Assembly: GCF_014651035.1 (NCBI RefSeq)
Contig: NZ_BMWC01000001.1
Span: 1-64,000, forward strand
Direction: 5' to 3'
DNA from: Streptomyces lomondensis
GTDB taxonomy: Bacteria; Actinomycetota; Actinomycetes; Streptomycetales; Streptomycetaceae
DNA length: 64,000 bases
Under the pieces are notes generated by a model, which worked only from the letters and a program-made list of their open reading frames with translations, made no database searches and was not told where the DNA came from. Position numbers and translations under genes: made by a program. Below are positions 1 to 7,943 of the stretch, one piece after another (position 1 is the first letter of the stretch; each line of letters starts with the position of its first letter).

Positions 1-58
1 TACAGCGCCGATGGTACTGCAGGGGGGACCCTGTGGGAGAGTAGGACGCCGCCGAACA
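1..58 (+). rRNA. rrf: 5S ribosomal RNA, 3' part only
   Basis: The first bases match the 3' half of actinomycete 5S rRNA as I know it: GATGGTACTGCAGGGG, then the GACCCTGTGGGAGAGTAGG arm and the closing strand CGCCGCCGAAC. The 5' half lies outside the window, so this is the end of an rRNA operon. The exact mature 3' end is estimated from the expected terminal stem. Confidence 0.93.
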
Positions 59-68
59 ATTCTTGAGG

Positions 69-99
69 AAACCCCCGCATCATTTGATGCGGGGGTTTT
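69..99 (+). terminator. rRNA operon terminator
   Basis: A perfect 14-bp stem (positions 69-82 with 85-98, AAACCCCCGCATCA paired to TGATGCGGGGGTTT, TT loop) ends in a T run. It lies about 11 bases after the 5S RNA and is a classic intrinsic terminator for the rRNA operon. It may also stop the leftward operon that ends at 135. Confidence 0.92.
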
Positions 100-134
100 C
101 TGCGTTCGGGCCCCTTTCCAGGGGCCCTTCGCTG

Positions 135-1445
135 TTATAGGCGGCCTGCTGCCTTCAGTGACAAGTACGCGTCCGCCAGTGCCGGCGCCAAGTCGTCCGG
201 TGTGGCGTCCACGACCGTGACGCCGTGGCGGCGGAGTTGTTCCGCGGTGCGGTGTCGGTCGGACTGGGCTTGGGCGGCTGCGGCGGCCTCGTAGACGGCG
301 TCGACGTTTCCGCGGGCTTTCGCCATTTCGGTGATGTGCGGGTCGGCCACTGATGCCAGCAGCACCGTGTGGCGCTGGGTGAGCTGGGCGAGGACCGGGA
401 TCAGGCCCTCTTCGATGGGCGCCGCGTCCAGGGTGGTGAGCAGCACGATGAGGGAGCGGCGGGGCGACGTACGGAGCGCGGTGGCCGTGAGGCCTCGGGC
501 GTCCGTTTCGACGAGTTCCGGTTCGAGCGTGGCCATCGCGTTGACCAGGGACGGAAGGACGTCGCCTGCCGTGCGGCCCTGGACGAGGGCGCGGACCTTG
601 CGATCGTAGGCGAGGAGGTCGACGCGGTCGCCGGCGCGGGACGCGAGGGCCGCCAGGAGCAGGGCCGCGTCCATGGAGGCGTCGAGGCGCGGGGCGTCGC
701 CCACGCGGCCTGCGGAGGTGCGGCCGGTGTCGAGGACCAGGAGGATGTGGCGGTCGCGTTCGGGGCGCCAGGTGCGTACGGCGACCGACGTCTGGCGGGC
801 TGTGGCGCGCCAGTCGATGGAGCGGGTGTCGTCGCCGGGGACGTATTCGCGCAGACTGTCGAATTCTGTGCCCTCGCCGCGGGTGAGGACGCTGGTGCGT
901 CCGTCCAGTTCGCGCAGGCGGGCCAGTTTGGAGGGCAGGTGCTTGCGGCTGGTGAAGGGGGGCAGGACGCGTACCGTCCAGGGAGCTTTGTGCGTGCCTT
1001 GGCGGGCGAAGAGGCCGAGAGGGCCGTACGAGCGGATGGTGATCCGGTCGGCCTGGCGGTCGCCTCGGCGGGTGGGGCGTAGGCGGGTCGTGACGCGGCG
1101 GCGTTCGCCCGGGGGGATCGTGAGGCGGTGGCGGGACGCCGTTGTTTCCGTGCCGGGCTGCCAGCTGCTCGGGGGCCAGGCGTCGCGGAGTCGGGCGCGG
1201 AGGGGGCGGCGGGACGGGTTGGTGATCGTGAGGGTCACGTCCGCCGTGTCGCCCAGGCGTACGGAGGTGTCGCCCGAGCGGGTCAGGCCCAGGCGTCGTA
1301 CGGGGGCGGCCAGGGCGAAGTCGCAGGCACAGGCCACGACCAGGGGTGCGTTGACCGCCAGGATGCCCGTCCAGCTGGGCTCCCAGATGCCGATGGGGAG
1401 GGAGCCCAGGGCCGCGAGGAGGGCGGCGCGTCCGGTGAGTGCCAT
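135..1445 (-). CDS. DUF58 domain protein (MoxR-partner)
   Basis: A 436-residue protein with two hydrophobic segments near the N-terminus and then a DUF58 domain. The signature block is visible: GTEFDSLREYVPGDD followed by SIDWRATAR. The C-terminal half resembles a von Willebrand A fold, with LLVLDTGRT and later SLIVLLTTLD. DUF58 proteins are routinely encoded beside MoxR AAA+ ATPases and are thought to be their membrane-linked partners in folding or envelope functions; the substrate here is unknown. The start was chosen as the ATG at 1445-1443, which overlaps the MoxR stop codon by one base (TGATG). A longer upstream reading frame is only MoxR antiframe. It is the last gene of a five-gene leftward operon. 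Confidence 0.9.
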   Translation of the reverse strand: MALTGRAALLAALGSLPIGIWEPSWTGILAVNAPLVVACACDFALAAPVRRLGLTRSGDTSVRLGDTADVTLTITNPSRRPLRARLRDAWPPSSWQPGTETTASRHRLTIPPGERRRVTTRLRPTRRGDRQADRITIRSYGPLGLFARQGTHKAPWTVRVLPPFTSRKHLPSKLARLRELDGRTSVLTRGEGTEFDSLREYVPGDDTRSIDWRATARQTSVAVRTWRPERDRHILLVLDTGRTSAGRVGDAPRLDASMDAALLLAALASRAGDRVDLLAYDRKVRALVQGRTAGDVLPSLVNAMATLEPELVETDARGLTATALRTSPRRSLIVLLTTLDAAPIEEGLIPVLAQLTQRHTVLLASVADPHITEMAKARGNVDAVYEAAAAAQAQSDRHRTAEQLRRHGVTVVDATPDDLAPALADAYLSLKAAGRL

Positions 1446-2437
1446 CAGCGCGGTACGGGGACGTGGGCGAGGATCGCGTTGATGACCGAGTCGGCTGTCA
1501 CGCCTTCCATCTCGGCCTCCGGGCGGAGTTGGACGCGATGGCGGAGGGTGGGGAGCGCGAGGGCCTTCACGTCGTCGGGGATGACGTAGTCGCGGCCGGT
1601 CAGCCAGGCCCACGCGCGGGCGGTGGCCAGGAGGGCCGTGGCGCCTCGGGGGGAGACGCCGAGGGTGAGGGACGGCGACTCGCGGGTGGCGCGGCAGATG
1701 TCGACGACGTAGGCGGTGATCTCCGGGGAGATCGTCGTCTCGGCGACCGCGGCGCGGGCTGCTTCCAGGTCGGCCGGGCCCGCGACGGGGCGTACGCCGG
1801 CGGCGTGCAGGTCGCGTGGGTTGAAGCCCTCGGCGTGGCGGGTGAGGACGTCGATCTCGTCCTTCCGGGTGGGGAGGGGGATGGTGAGTTTGAGGAGGAA
1901 GCGGTCCAGCTGGGCTTCCGGGAGGGGGTAGGTGCCCTCGTACTCGACCGGGTTCTGGGTCGCCGCGACCAGGAACGGGTCGGGGAGGGGGCGGGGGGTG
2001 CCGTCGACGGTGACCTGGCGTTCCTCCATGGCTTCCAGGAGGGACGACTGGGTCTTGGGGGGCGTGCGGTTGATCTCGTCGGCGAGGAGGAGGTTGGTGA
2101 AGACCGGGCCGGGCTGGAAGGAGAACTCGGCGGAGCGGGTGTCGTAGACCAGGGAGCCGGTGACGTCGCTCGGCATGAGGTCGGGGGTGAACTGGACGCG
2201 CTTGGTGTCGAGTTCGAGGGCGGCGGCGAGGGCGCGGACCAGGAGGGTCTTGGCGACGCCGGGGACGCCTTCGAGGAGGACGTGGCCGCGGCAGAGCAGA
2301 GCGACGACGAGGCCGGTGACGGCGGGGTCCTGGCCGACCACGGCCTTGGCGATCTCGGCGCGCAGGGCCTCCAGGGCGGCTCGGGCGGTGCCCGCATCCC
2401 CGGTCTGCCCGGCGTTGTCAGTGGTCGGGTCCATCAT
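1445..2437 (-). CDS. MoxR-family AAA+ ATPase
   Basis: A 330-residue AAA+ ATPase of the MoxR group. Walker A is GVPGVAKT at about residues 57-64 and Walker B is LLLADEINR at about 117-124. Sensor 1 is in the block ending AATQNP, followed by EGTYPLPEAQLDRF. The MoxR lid domain ends in RPEAEMEGV. Such ATPases act as chaperone-like remodelers, usually with DUF58 proteins. The start is ATGATGG at 2437, giving a 4-base ATGA overlap with the upstream DUF4350 gene, so translation is probably coupled. The neighbours (DUF58, DUF4350, DUF4129) are the standard actinobacterial MoxR operon. Confidence 0.95.
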   Translation of the reverse strand: MMDPTTDNAGQTGDAGTARAALEALRAEIAKAVVGQDPAVTGLVVALLCRGHVLLEGVPGVAKTLLVRALAAALELDTKRVQFTPDLMPSDVTGSLVYDTRSAEFSFQPGPVFTNLLLADEINRTPPKTQSSLLEAMEERQVTVDGTPRPLPDPFLVAATQNPVEYEGTYPLPEAQLDRFLLKLTIPLPTRKDEIDVLTRHAEGFNPRDLHAAGVRPVAGPADLEAARAAVAETTISPEITAYVVDICRATRESPSLTLGVSPRGATALLATARAWAWLTGRDYVIPDDVKALALPTLRHRVQLRPEAEMEGVTADSVINAILAHVPVPR

Positions 2438-3630
2438 GGACGGCGTACCTCTCTTTCGAGGGCGTCGAGTCGGTCGGCGAGTGCGATGAGTGCTGCGTCG
2501 TCGCTGGGCGGTGGTCCGAAGAGGAGGGCGTGCAGGTCCTGGCCGTCGCCGTGGAGGTGGGCGGACAGGGCGGGGAGCAGGGCCTCGGGCGTGTGCGCCT
2601 GGGTGACGGGGACGCCGGCGAGGGGGGCGAGGCGGGTGCGGGTCGTGGAGCGAAGAGCGTTGGCCGCGCGGTCGCGGGCGTCGGCCTTGCGGTAGAGGCG
2701 GGCGCGGCCTTCGGCGGTTTCGGAGGCGCGGATCGCGACGGGGAGTTTTTCGGGCACGAGGGGGCCGAGCCGGCGTGCCCGCCACAGGGCGGCCAGGGCT
2801 GCGGCGAAGAAGAGCTGGAGGGTGCCCCAGAGCCAGCCCGAGGGGAGCAGGTCGAAGAAGCTGCGTTCGTCGTCGGCGCCGGTGGCCGACGCGTCGGAGA
2901 GCGAGGGGAGGTACCAGACCAGATGGGGGCGGGAGCCGAGGAGCTGGAGGGCGAGCGAGGCGTTGCCCTGCTCGTCGAGGCGGTCGTTGAGGAGGATGTC
3001 GGGCGCGCCGAGGACGACGGTGTCGCCGTCCCCGGTCGGGGCCGGGATGCGCAGCAGGGTGGCCAGGCGCTCGCTGGGGTAGCACTTGTCGGCGTCGAGG
3101 TGGGTGGTGGTGTAGCGGACGCCGCCCGTGTCGGCGGTGCCGGCGCGCTGGGCGGCGGGCAGGTCGCAGTCGGGGGAGAGCGTCGAGTCGAGGCTGGTGG
3201 CGGGGTCGGCTGTGACGCCGGGGGCGAGTCGTTCGACGGACGCGCTGCCGGAGGCGACCAGGACGGTGCGGCCGCCGGCGTCGGCGAACGCGTTGTGCAG
3301 GCGGGACTGCTGACTTCGGGTCAGCAGGTCGGGGACGGCGACCAGGAGGGTGGTGTCCGGGCCGGCCGCGGTGGCGGCCTCGTCCAGGGTGGTGACCACA
3401 CGGGTGTCCACGCCTCGGTCGGTGAGGAGTTCGGCGACGGCGCGGCTGCCGTTGGGGTCGGCGGAGCGTGGGTCGAGTTCGCCGTGCCGGGCGTCGGAGC
3501 GGATCACGGCGATGGCGATGGCGCCCGCGAGGAGCACCACGAGGGCGAGCGCGATACCGCGCGCGCGGGTCCAGACCTGGCGTGCGGTGGGCGAGGCCGA
3601 GGTGGACGGGGGCGTGGCCTCGGTGGTCAT
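2434..3630 (-). CDS. DUF4350 domain-containing membrane protein
   Basis: A 398-residue protein with a membrane anchor at about residues 24-44 and an extracytoplasmic DUF4350 domain. That domain contains SADPNGSRAVAELL and RGVDTRV, resembling the N-terminal part of glutamine-amidotransferase-like or ABC-associated domains. A second membrane segment (LWGTLQLFFAAALAAL) follows, then a cytoplasmic tail with many Arg and Leu. The biochemical role is unknown. Its conserved place in MoxR-DUF58 operons suggests it is part of the same envelope complex. It overlaps DUF4129 by 4 bases upstream and MoxR by 4 bases downstream. Confidence 0.85.
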   Translation of the reverse strand: MTTEATPPSTSASPTARQVWTRARGIALALVVLLAGAIAIAVIRSDARHGELDPRSADPNGSRAVAELLTDRGVDTRVVTTLDEAATAAGPDTTLLVAVPDLLTRSQQSRLHNAFADAGGRTVLVASGSASVERLAPGVTADPATSLDSTLSPDCDLPAAQRAGTADTGGVRYTTTHLDADKCYPSERLATLLRIPAPTGDGDTVVLGAPDILLNDRLDEQGNASLALQLLGSRPHLVWYLPSLSDASATGADDERSFFDLLPSGWLWGTLQLFFAAALAALWRARRLGPLVPEKLPVAIRASETAEGRARLYRKADARDRAANALRSTTRTRLAPLAGVPVTQAHTPEALLPALSAHLHGDGQDLHALLFGPPPSDDAALIALADRLDALEREVRRP

Positions 3631-4394
3631 TCGGCGGCTCCCTGGCGGGTGTTGGGGGCCGTGTTGGCGCTGCTCGCGGCGAGCTGGGGTTTGGTGCGTT
3701 CCAGGTCGCGGTCGAGTTCGGCGATGCGGTGGTACGACTGCTCGGTCGCGGACCGGCCGCCGTATGTGACGTCGTCGAAGTCGCGGGCGGCGGCGCGCAG
3801 CCGGTCGGTGTGGGCCGGCAGGGCACGGCCGGCTTCGGCGGCGGCCTCGTCTGCGGTGCGGCCGGGGCGGGCGTCGAGCAGGGCGCGTTCTTCGAGGGCG
3901 CGGACGAGGGCGCGCATGCGTTCCTGGACGGCCTGGTTCCAGTGGCCCTGGGCGGCGTGTGCCTCGGCGGCGGCGCGGTGGTCGGCGGCGCTGCGGGGGC
4001 GGTCGTCGAACAGGGTGGCGGACGAGGTGGGTTGGCGGCGCGGGGTGCCCAGGCGCCACCACAGGGCGCCCAGGACCGCGAGGACGGCCAGGATGATGAC
4101 GATCAGTCCGAGTGTGCCGCCGGGTGTGGCGGTCGAGGCGGCGTTGAACAGCTTGTCGAGCCAGTCCCAGAAGGCGTCGAGGGCGCGCTGGAACAGGCTG
4201 GGGTCGTCCTCGTGGTACATCCGCTTGGACAGCTCGCGGCGGGCCGCCTCGCGCGCGGGGTCGCGCGGGGTGGTGAGGGGCGGCTCGTCGGCGGAGCGGG
4301 CCGACGACAGCACGGAGGTGTCGCCGGCGCGCAGCAGCGTCCGTATGGCGGTGCGTGGCAGTGCCGTTGTGAGAAGTTCCCCCGCCGAGCTCAC
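3627..4394 (-). CDS. DUF4129 domain-containing membrane protein
   Basis: A 255-residue protein with one clear transmembrane segment at about residues 93-113. The C-terminal DUF4129 domain shows the family's helical pattern: WNQAVQERMRALVRALEERALLD, a Pro-Gly-Arg-Thr-A-D-E-A block, and RAARDFDDVTYGGR. DUF4129 proteins accompany MoxR/DUF58 operons and some transglutaminase-like membrane proteins; no enzyme activity is evident. The start is GTG at 4394. The ATG at 4399 was rejected because it runs into a stop after two codons. It lies 4 bases after the upstream stop codon. Confidence 0.85.
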   Translation of the reverse strand: MSSAGELLTTALPRTAIRTLLRAGDTSVLSSARSADEPPLTTPRDPAREAARRELSKRMYHEDDPSLFQRALDAFWDWLDKLFNAASTATPGGTLGLIVIILAVLAVLGALWWRLGTPRRQPTSSATLFDDRPRSAADHRAAAEAHAAQGHWNQAVQERMRALVRALEERALLDARPGRTADEAAAEAGRALPAHTDRLRAAARDFDDVTYGGRSATEQSYHRIAELDRDLERTKPQLAASSANTAPNTRQGAAE

Positions 4395-4398
4395 CGCA

Positions 4399-5775
4399 TC
4401 AGCTCCCCGGGGTGGCGCCGGGGGCGGCGGGGCCGTAGCCCTGGACGCCGGCGGCGCGGGCCAGTTCGAGGTCGAGGGCCTCGCGGCGGATGCGCTGGTC
4501 GATGTAGAGCAGCACGGCGACGCCCGCCGTGATCGGGAACGTGATCATGGAGCCGATCACCGAGCCGATGCCGCTGACGATGAGGAACGTCCAGCCGAGG
4601 CTGGCCACACCGGTGTTGAGCCAGCCGGTGATGCCCTCGCCGCTGAGGGCTCCGGCGAGGAAGGTGAACGGGACGACGATGATCGAGGCGACGACGTTCG
4701 CGATGATCGTGGCGAGCAGCTGGATGCCGAAGATCCGCCACCAGGTGCCGCTGACCAGCTTCGCGGAGCGGCTCATGGCCTTCTTGATGCCCTGCTTCTC
4801 CAGCATGAGGGCGGGCGAGGCCAGGGAGAAGCGGATCATCAGCCACAGGGCGACGATGCCGGCGCCGATGATGCCCAGGATGGTCAGGGCGACGCCTGCC
4901 CCGCCGTTCACGGCGACGCCGACGAGGATGCCGGGCAGGGTGCCCACGGTGACGATGCAGGCGGTGATGAGCAGCAGCAGGCAGATGAGGCCGAACAGTT
5001 TGAGGATCTGAGGGCGGGCGTCCCGCCAGGCCTCGCCGATGGTGACCGACCTGCCGAGTACGGCGCGGCTGGTGACGGTGGTGAGCAGCGCGGTCGCGAT
5101 GACGGTGCCGACCAGCGAGATCACGACGATCACGGTGGAGTTGAGCAGGGCGTCGCCCATGGCGCGGCTGAGTTCGCTGAGGGTGGCGCTCGGGTCGTTG
5201 AGGGCTTCGGTGCTGGAGTCGTTCAGGACGAGGCCCTGGAACAGCACGACGATGATCTCGGTGAGGACCGCGACGGTCAGGGAGATGCCCAGGACCGTGC
5301 GCCAGTGGGTGCGCATGGTGGAGACCGCGCCGTCGAGGATCTCGCCCACGCCGAGGGGGCGGAGCGGGATCACGCCGGGCTTGGCGGCGGGCGGGGGGCC
5401 GCCCCAGCCGCTTCCCCAGCCGCCGTATCCACCAGGGCCGCCCGGGCCTCCGGGGCCGCCCGGGCCGTATCCGCCGGGGCCTCCGGGGCCGTAGCCGCCG
5501 GGCGGCTGGGTGCCCCAGCCCGGGCCGGGCGGCGGAGGCGGGGGAGCCTGGCCGGGGCCGGCCTGGCCGCTGGGGGCGGACCACTGGGCCGGGGGCGGCT
5601 GTTCCTTGGACCACTGCGGGCCGGCGCCCTGCGGGGGCTGGCCGGGCTGTCCCGGCTGGTCCGCGGGCTGTGCGGGGCCGGGGCGGTCGGCGGGCTCGGC
5701 AGGGCCGGACGCGTCAGGCTTCTGCCCGTCGGACGGGGCGGATCCGGGCGAGGCCCAGCCCGGAGTGTCGTTCAT
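4399..5775 (-). CDS. polytopic membrane protein with Pro/Gly-rich N-terminus
   Basis: A 458-residue protein. About 125 residues at the N-terminus are low-complexity Pro/Gly/Gln with PGGYGPGG-type repeats, probably disordered and cytoplasmic. A core of about six transmembrane segments follows. The core resembles the glycerophosphoryl diester phosphodiesterase membrane domain or related DUF7847-type families, but no catalytic domain is attached. It is the first gene of the MoxR operon. The ATG start has a good ribosome site (GAAGGAG, 7 bases upstream). Its function is not recognised; a scaffold or membrane-organising role for the MoxR complex is inference. Confidence 0.8.
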   Translation of the reverse strand: MNDTPGWASPGSAPSDGQKPDASGPAEPADRPGPAQPADQPGQPGQPPQGAGPQWSKEQPPPAQWSAPSGQAGPGQAPPPPPPGPGWGTQPPGGYGPGGPGGYGPGGPGGPGGPGGYGGWGSGWGGPPPAAKPGVIPLRPLGVGEILDGAVSTMRTHWRTVLGISLTVAVLTEIIVVLFQGLVLNDSSTEALNDPSATLSELSRAMGDALLNSTVIVVISLVGTVIATALLTTVTSRAVLGRSVTIGEAWRDARPQILKLFGLICLLLLITACIVTVGTLPGILVGVAVNGGAGVALTILGIIGAGIVALWLMIRFSLASPALMLEKQGIKKAMSRSAKLVSGTWWRIFGIQLLATIIANVVASIIVVPFTFLAGALSGEGITGWLNTGVASLGWTFLIVSGIGSVIGSMITFPITAGVAVLLYIDQRIRREALDLELARAAGVQGYGPAAPGATPGS

Positions 5776-5915
5776 CGTCGCTCCTTCACGGTGCCCGTCC
5801 GCGGTCGCGGCGGCAGGTTGGCAGCCATCGTGCCATGGGGTGGTCTTGGTGTGACCGGCCGCGGTATGGGCTGCGTACCTTCAATTGTCCGCTCGATAGG
5901 GGGCAGACTGATCGC

Positions 5916-7064
5916 ATGGCTGATCAGTACGCGTACAGCGGCGATGACAAGCGGCCGACCGAGATCCCGGCGATCCGCTGGGAAGAGCCACCGGAAGGAC
6001 CCGTTCTGGTCCTGCTCGACCAGACGAGGCTGCCCGCGGAGGAGGTCGAACTGGTCTGTACGGACGCGCCCGCGCTGGTGGAGGCGATCCGCTCGCTCGC
6101 CGTGCGCGGGGCGCCCCTGCTCGGCGTCGCGGGGGCGTACGGCGTCGCGCTCGCCGCCGTGCGGGGCTTCGACGTGAACGAGGCCGCGGACGCGCTGGCG
6201 AGCGCCCGGCCGACCGCGGTGAACCTTGCCCTCGGGGTGCGCCGGGCGCAGGCGGCTCACGAGGCCGCGCTCGCCAAGGGCGGTGACGTCCGGCAGGCGG
6301 CCGCGGCGGCGCTGGCCGCGGCGCGGCAGCTGCACCGGGAGGACGCCGAGGCCAGTGCGCGGATGGCCGAGCACGGGCTGGCGCTGCTGGACGAGCTGCT
6401 GCCCGGCGGCGGGCACCGGATCCTCACCCACTGCAACACCGGTTCGCTGGTGTCGGGCGGGGAGGGCACGGCGTTCGCGGTGGCGCTGGCGGCGCACCGG
6501 GCGGGCCGGCTGCGGCGGCTGTGGGTGGACGAGACGCGGCCGTTGCTCCAGGGCGCGCGGCTGACGGCGTACGAGGCGGCCCGCAGCGGGATGGCGTACA
6601 CGCTGCTCACCGACAACGCGGCGGGTTCGCTGTTCGCCGCCGGTGAGGTGGACGCGGTGCTGATCGGGGCGGACCGCATCACGGCGGACGGTTCGGTGGC
6701 GAACAAGATCGGGAGTTATCCGCTGGCGGTGCTGGCGCGGTACCACCATGTGCCGTTCATCGTGGTGGCGCCGGTGACGACGGTGGATCCGGACACGCCG
6801 GACGGGGCGTCCATCGAGGTCGAGCAGCGTGCCGGGCACGAGGTGACCGAGGTGGTGGCGCCGCAGGTGCCGGTGGCCGGTGCGGAGGCGGGGGGCGGGA
6901 TTCCGATCGCGCCGCTGGGGACGCAGGCGTACAACCCGGCGTTCGACGTGACCCCGCCGGAGCTGGTGACGGCGATCGTCACGGAGGAGGGTGCCGTGTC
7001 GCCGGTCACGGCCGAGGCGCTCGCCGAGGTGTGTGCCCGGTCCCGCCGGGTGGCGGCGGGCTGA
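5916..7064 (+). CDS. mtnA: S-methyl-5-thioribose-1-phosphate isomerase
   Basis: A 382-residue enzyme of the methionine salvage pathway. It converts methylthioribose-1-phosphate to methylthioribulose-1-phosphate. The catalytic Cys is Cys173 in THCNTGSL and the catalytic Asp is Asp253 in IGADRIT. Their 80-residue spacing equals that of B. subtilis MtnA (Cys160/Asp240). The family signatures VRGAPLLG and NKIGSYPLA are present. The ATG at 5916 has no Shine-Dalgarno sequence at normal distance. A TANNNT-like CAGACT ends 6 bases before the ATG, which suggests leaderless transcription. The gene diverges from the MoxR operon. eIF2B-type paralogues exist, but the residues favour MtnA. Confidence 0.94.
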   Translation: MADQYAYSGDDKRPTEIPAIRWEEPPEGPVLVLLDQTRLPAEEVELVCTDAPALVEAIRSLAVRGAPLLGVAGAYGVALAAVRGFDVNEAADALASARPTAVNLALGVRRAQAAHEAALAKGGDVRQAAAAALAAARQLHREDAEASARMAEHGLALLDELLPGGGHRILTHCNTGSLVSGGEGTAFAVALAAHRAGRLRRLWVDETRPLLQGARLTAYEAARSGMAYTLLTDNAAGSLFAAGEVDAVLIGADRITADGSVANKIGSYPLAVLARYHHVPFIVVAPVTTVDPDTPDGASIEVEQRAGHEVTEVVAPQVPVAGAEAGGGIPIAPLGTQAYNPAFDVTPPELVTAIVTEEGAVSPVTAEALAEVCARSRRVAAG

Positions 7065-7075
7065 GCCGATTGGCT

Positions 7076-7110
7076 GCCGGAGCGTGTGCCCGGGGGGTGC
7101 GGGCTCCGGC
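7076..7110 (+). terminator. hairpin after mtnA
   Basis: An inverted repeat GCCGGAGC (7076-7083) and GCTCCGGC (7103-7110) encloses a G-rich 19-base loop, 11 bases after the mtnA stop. There is no T tract, which is usual for Streptomyces terminators. Confidence 0.55.
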
Positions 7111-7196
7111 GTGCTCGTCCCTCGTCCCGAGTGGGGAGGCCGTCGAAGATCGGCAGCGGCGGAAGCGAGGCAGACAGTAGCGCTCCCTGCGACTAT

Positions 7197-7214
7197 GGTC
7201 ACTGGCCGGTGACC
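7197..7214 (+). promoter_or_regulatory. candidate MtrA-type operator upstream of mtrA
   Basis: GGTCACTGGCCGGTGACC is a perfect inverted repeat, and it also reads as two GTNAC direct repeats with 6 bases between (GTCAC-N6-GTGAC). It lies 39 bases before the mtrA start. MtrA is known to bind GTNAC-like direct repeats and to regulate itself. That this copy is a true site is inference. Confidence 0.5.
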
Positions 7215-7252
7215 TACCTCACCACTGCCTTCGCCACTGTTATGAGAATGGG

Positions 7253-7942
7253 ATGATGTCGTTTATGAAGGGACGAGTCCTTGTCGTCGACGACGACACC
7301 GCACTGGCCGAGATGCTCGGCATTGTGCTGCGTGGTGAGGGTTTCGAGCCGTCTTTCGTTGCCGATGGCGACAAGGCGCTGGCCGCCTTCCGCGAGTCCA
7401 AGCCCGATCTGGTGCTGCTCGACCTGATGCTGCCCGGCCGGGACGGCATCGAGGTGTGCCGTCTGATCAGGGCGGAGTCCGGCGTGCCGATCGTGATGCT
7501 CACGGCGAAGAGCGACACGGTCGATGTCGTCGTGGGCCTGGAGTCGGGCGCGGACGACTACATCGTGAAGCCGTTCAAGCCGAAGGAGCTGGTGGCCCGG
7601 ATCCGGGCGCGGCTCAGGAGGTCGGAGGAGCCCGCTCCGGAGCAGCTCGCCATCGGTGACCTGGTCATCGACGTGGCGGGGCACTCCGTGAAGCGGGACG
7701 GGCAGTCGATCGCGCTGACGCCGCTGGAGTTCGACCTGCTGGTCGCGCTCGCGCGCAAGCCGTGGCAGGTGTTCACGCGCGAGGTGCTCCTGGAGCAGGT
7801 GTGGGGCTACCGGCACGCGGCGGACACGCGGCTGGTGAACGTACACGTGCAGCGGCTGCGCTCCAAGGTCGAGAAGGACCCGGAGAAGCCGGAGATCGTG
7901 GTGACGGTCCGTGGTGTCGGGTACAAGGCAGGGCCGAGCTGA
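7253..7942 (+). CDS. mtrA: response regulator MtrA
   Basis: A 229-residue OmpR/PhoB-class response regulator. The receiver domain has the acidic pair at Asp13-15, the phosphorylated Asp57 in LVLLDLMLPG, Thr in MLTAKSD and Lys in IVKPFKP. A winged-helix C-terminal domain ends with VVTVRGVGYKAG. The sequence is close to actinomycete MtrA, a global regulator of cell-cycle, cell-wall and, in Streptomyces, development and antibiotic genes. The first ATG (7253) was kept; a downstream ATG five codons in is possible. It forms an operon with mtrB (1 base apart) and lpqB. A possible self-operator lies at 7197-7214. Confidence 0.97.
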   Translation: MMSFMKGRVLVVDDDTALAEMLGIVLRGEGFEPSFVADGDKALAAFRESKPDLVLLDLMLPGRDGIEVCRLIRAESGVPIVMLTAKSDTVDVVVGLESGADDYIVKPFKPKELVARIRARLRRSEEPAPEQLAIGDLVIDVAGHSVKRDGQSIALTPLEFDLLVALARKPWQVFTREVLLEQVWGYRHAADTRLVNVHVQRLRSKVEKDPEKPEIVVTVRGVGYKAGPS

Positions 7943-7943
7943 C

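Noticed and set aside
5389..5540. Gly/Pro repeats in the first gene of the MoxR operon as a possible collagen-like element
   Set aside because: The pattern is irregular PGG/GYG rather than strict Gly-X-Y triplets; a disordered cytoplasmic tail is simpler.
2530..6177. A 1215-codon open frame antisense to the MoxR operon
   Set aside because: Composition is Gly/Ala/Arg/Glu-rich without any domain; both strands are already explained by five well-supported genes and mtnA.
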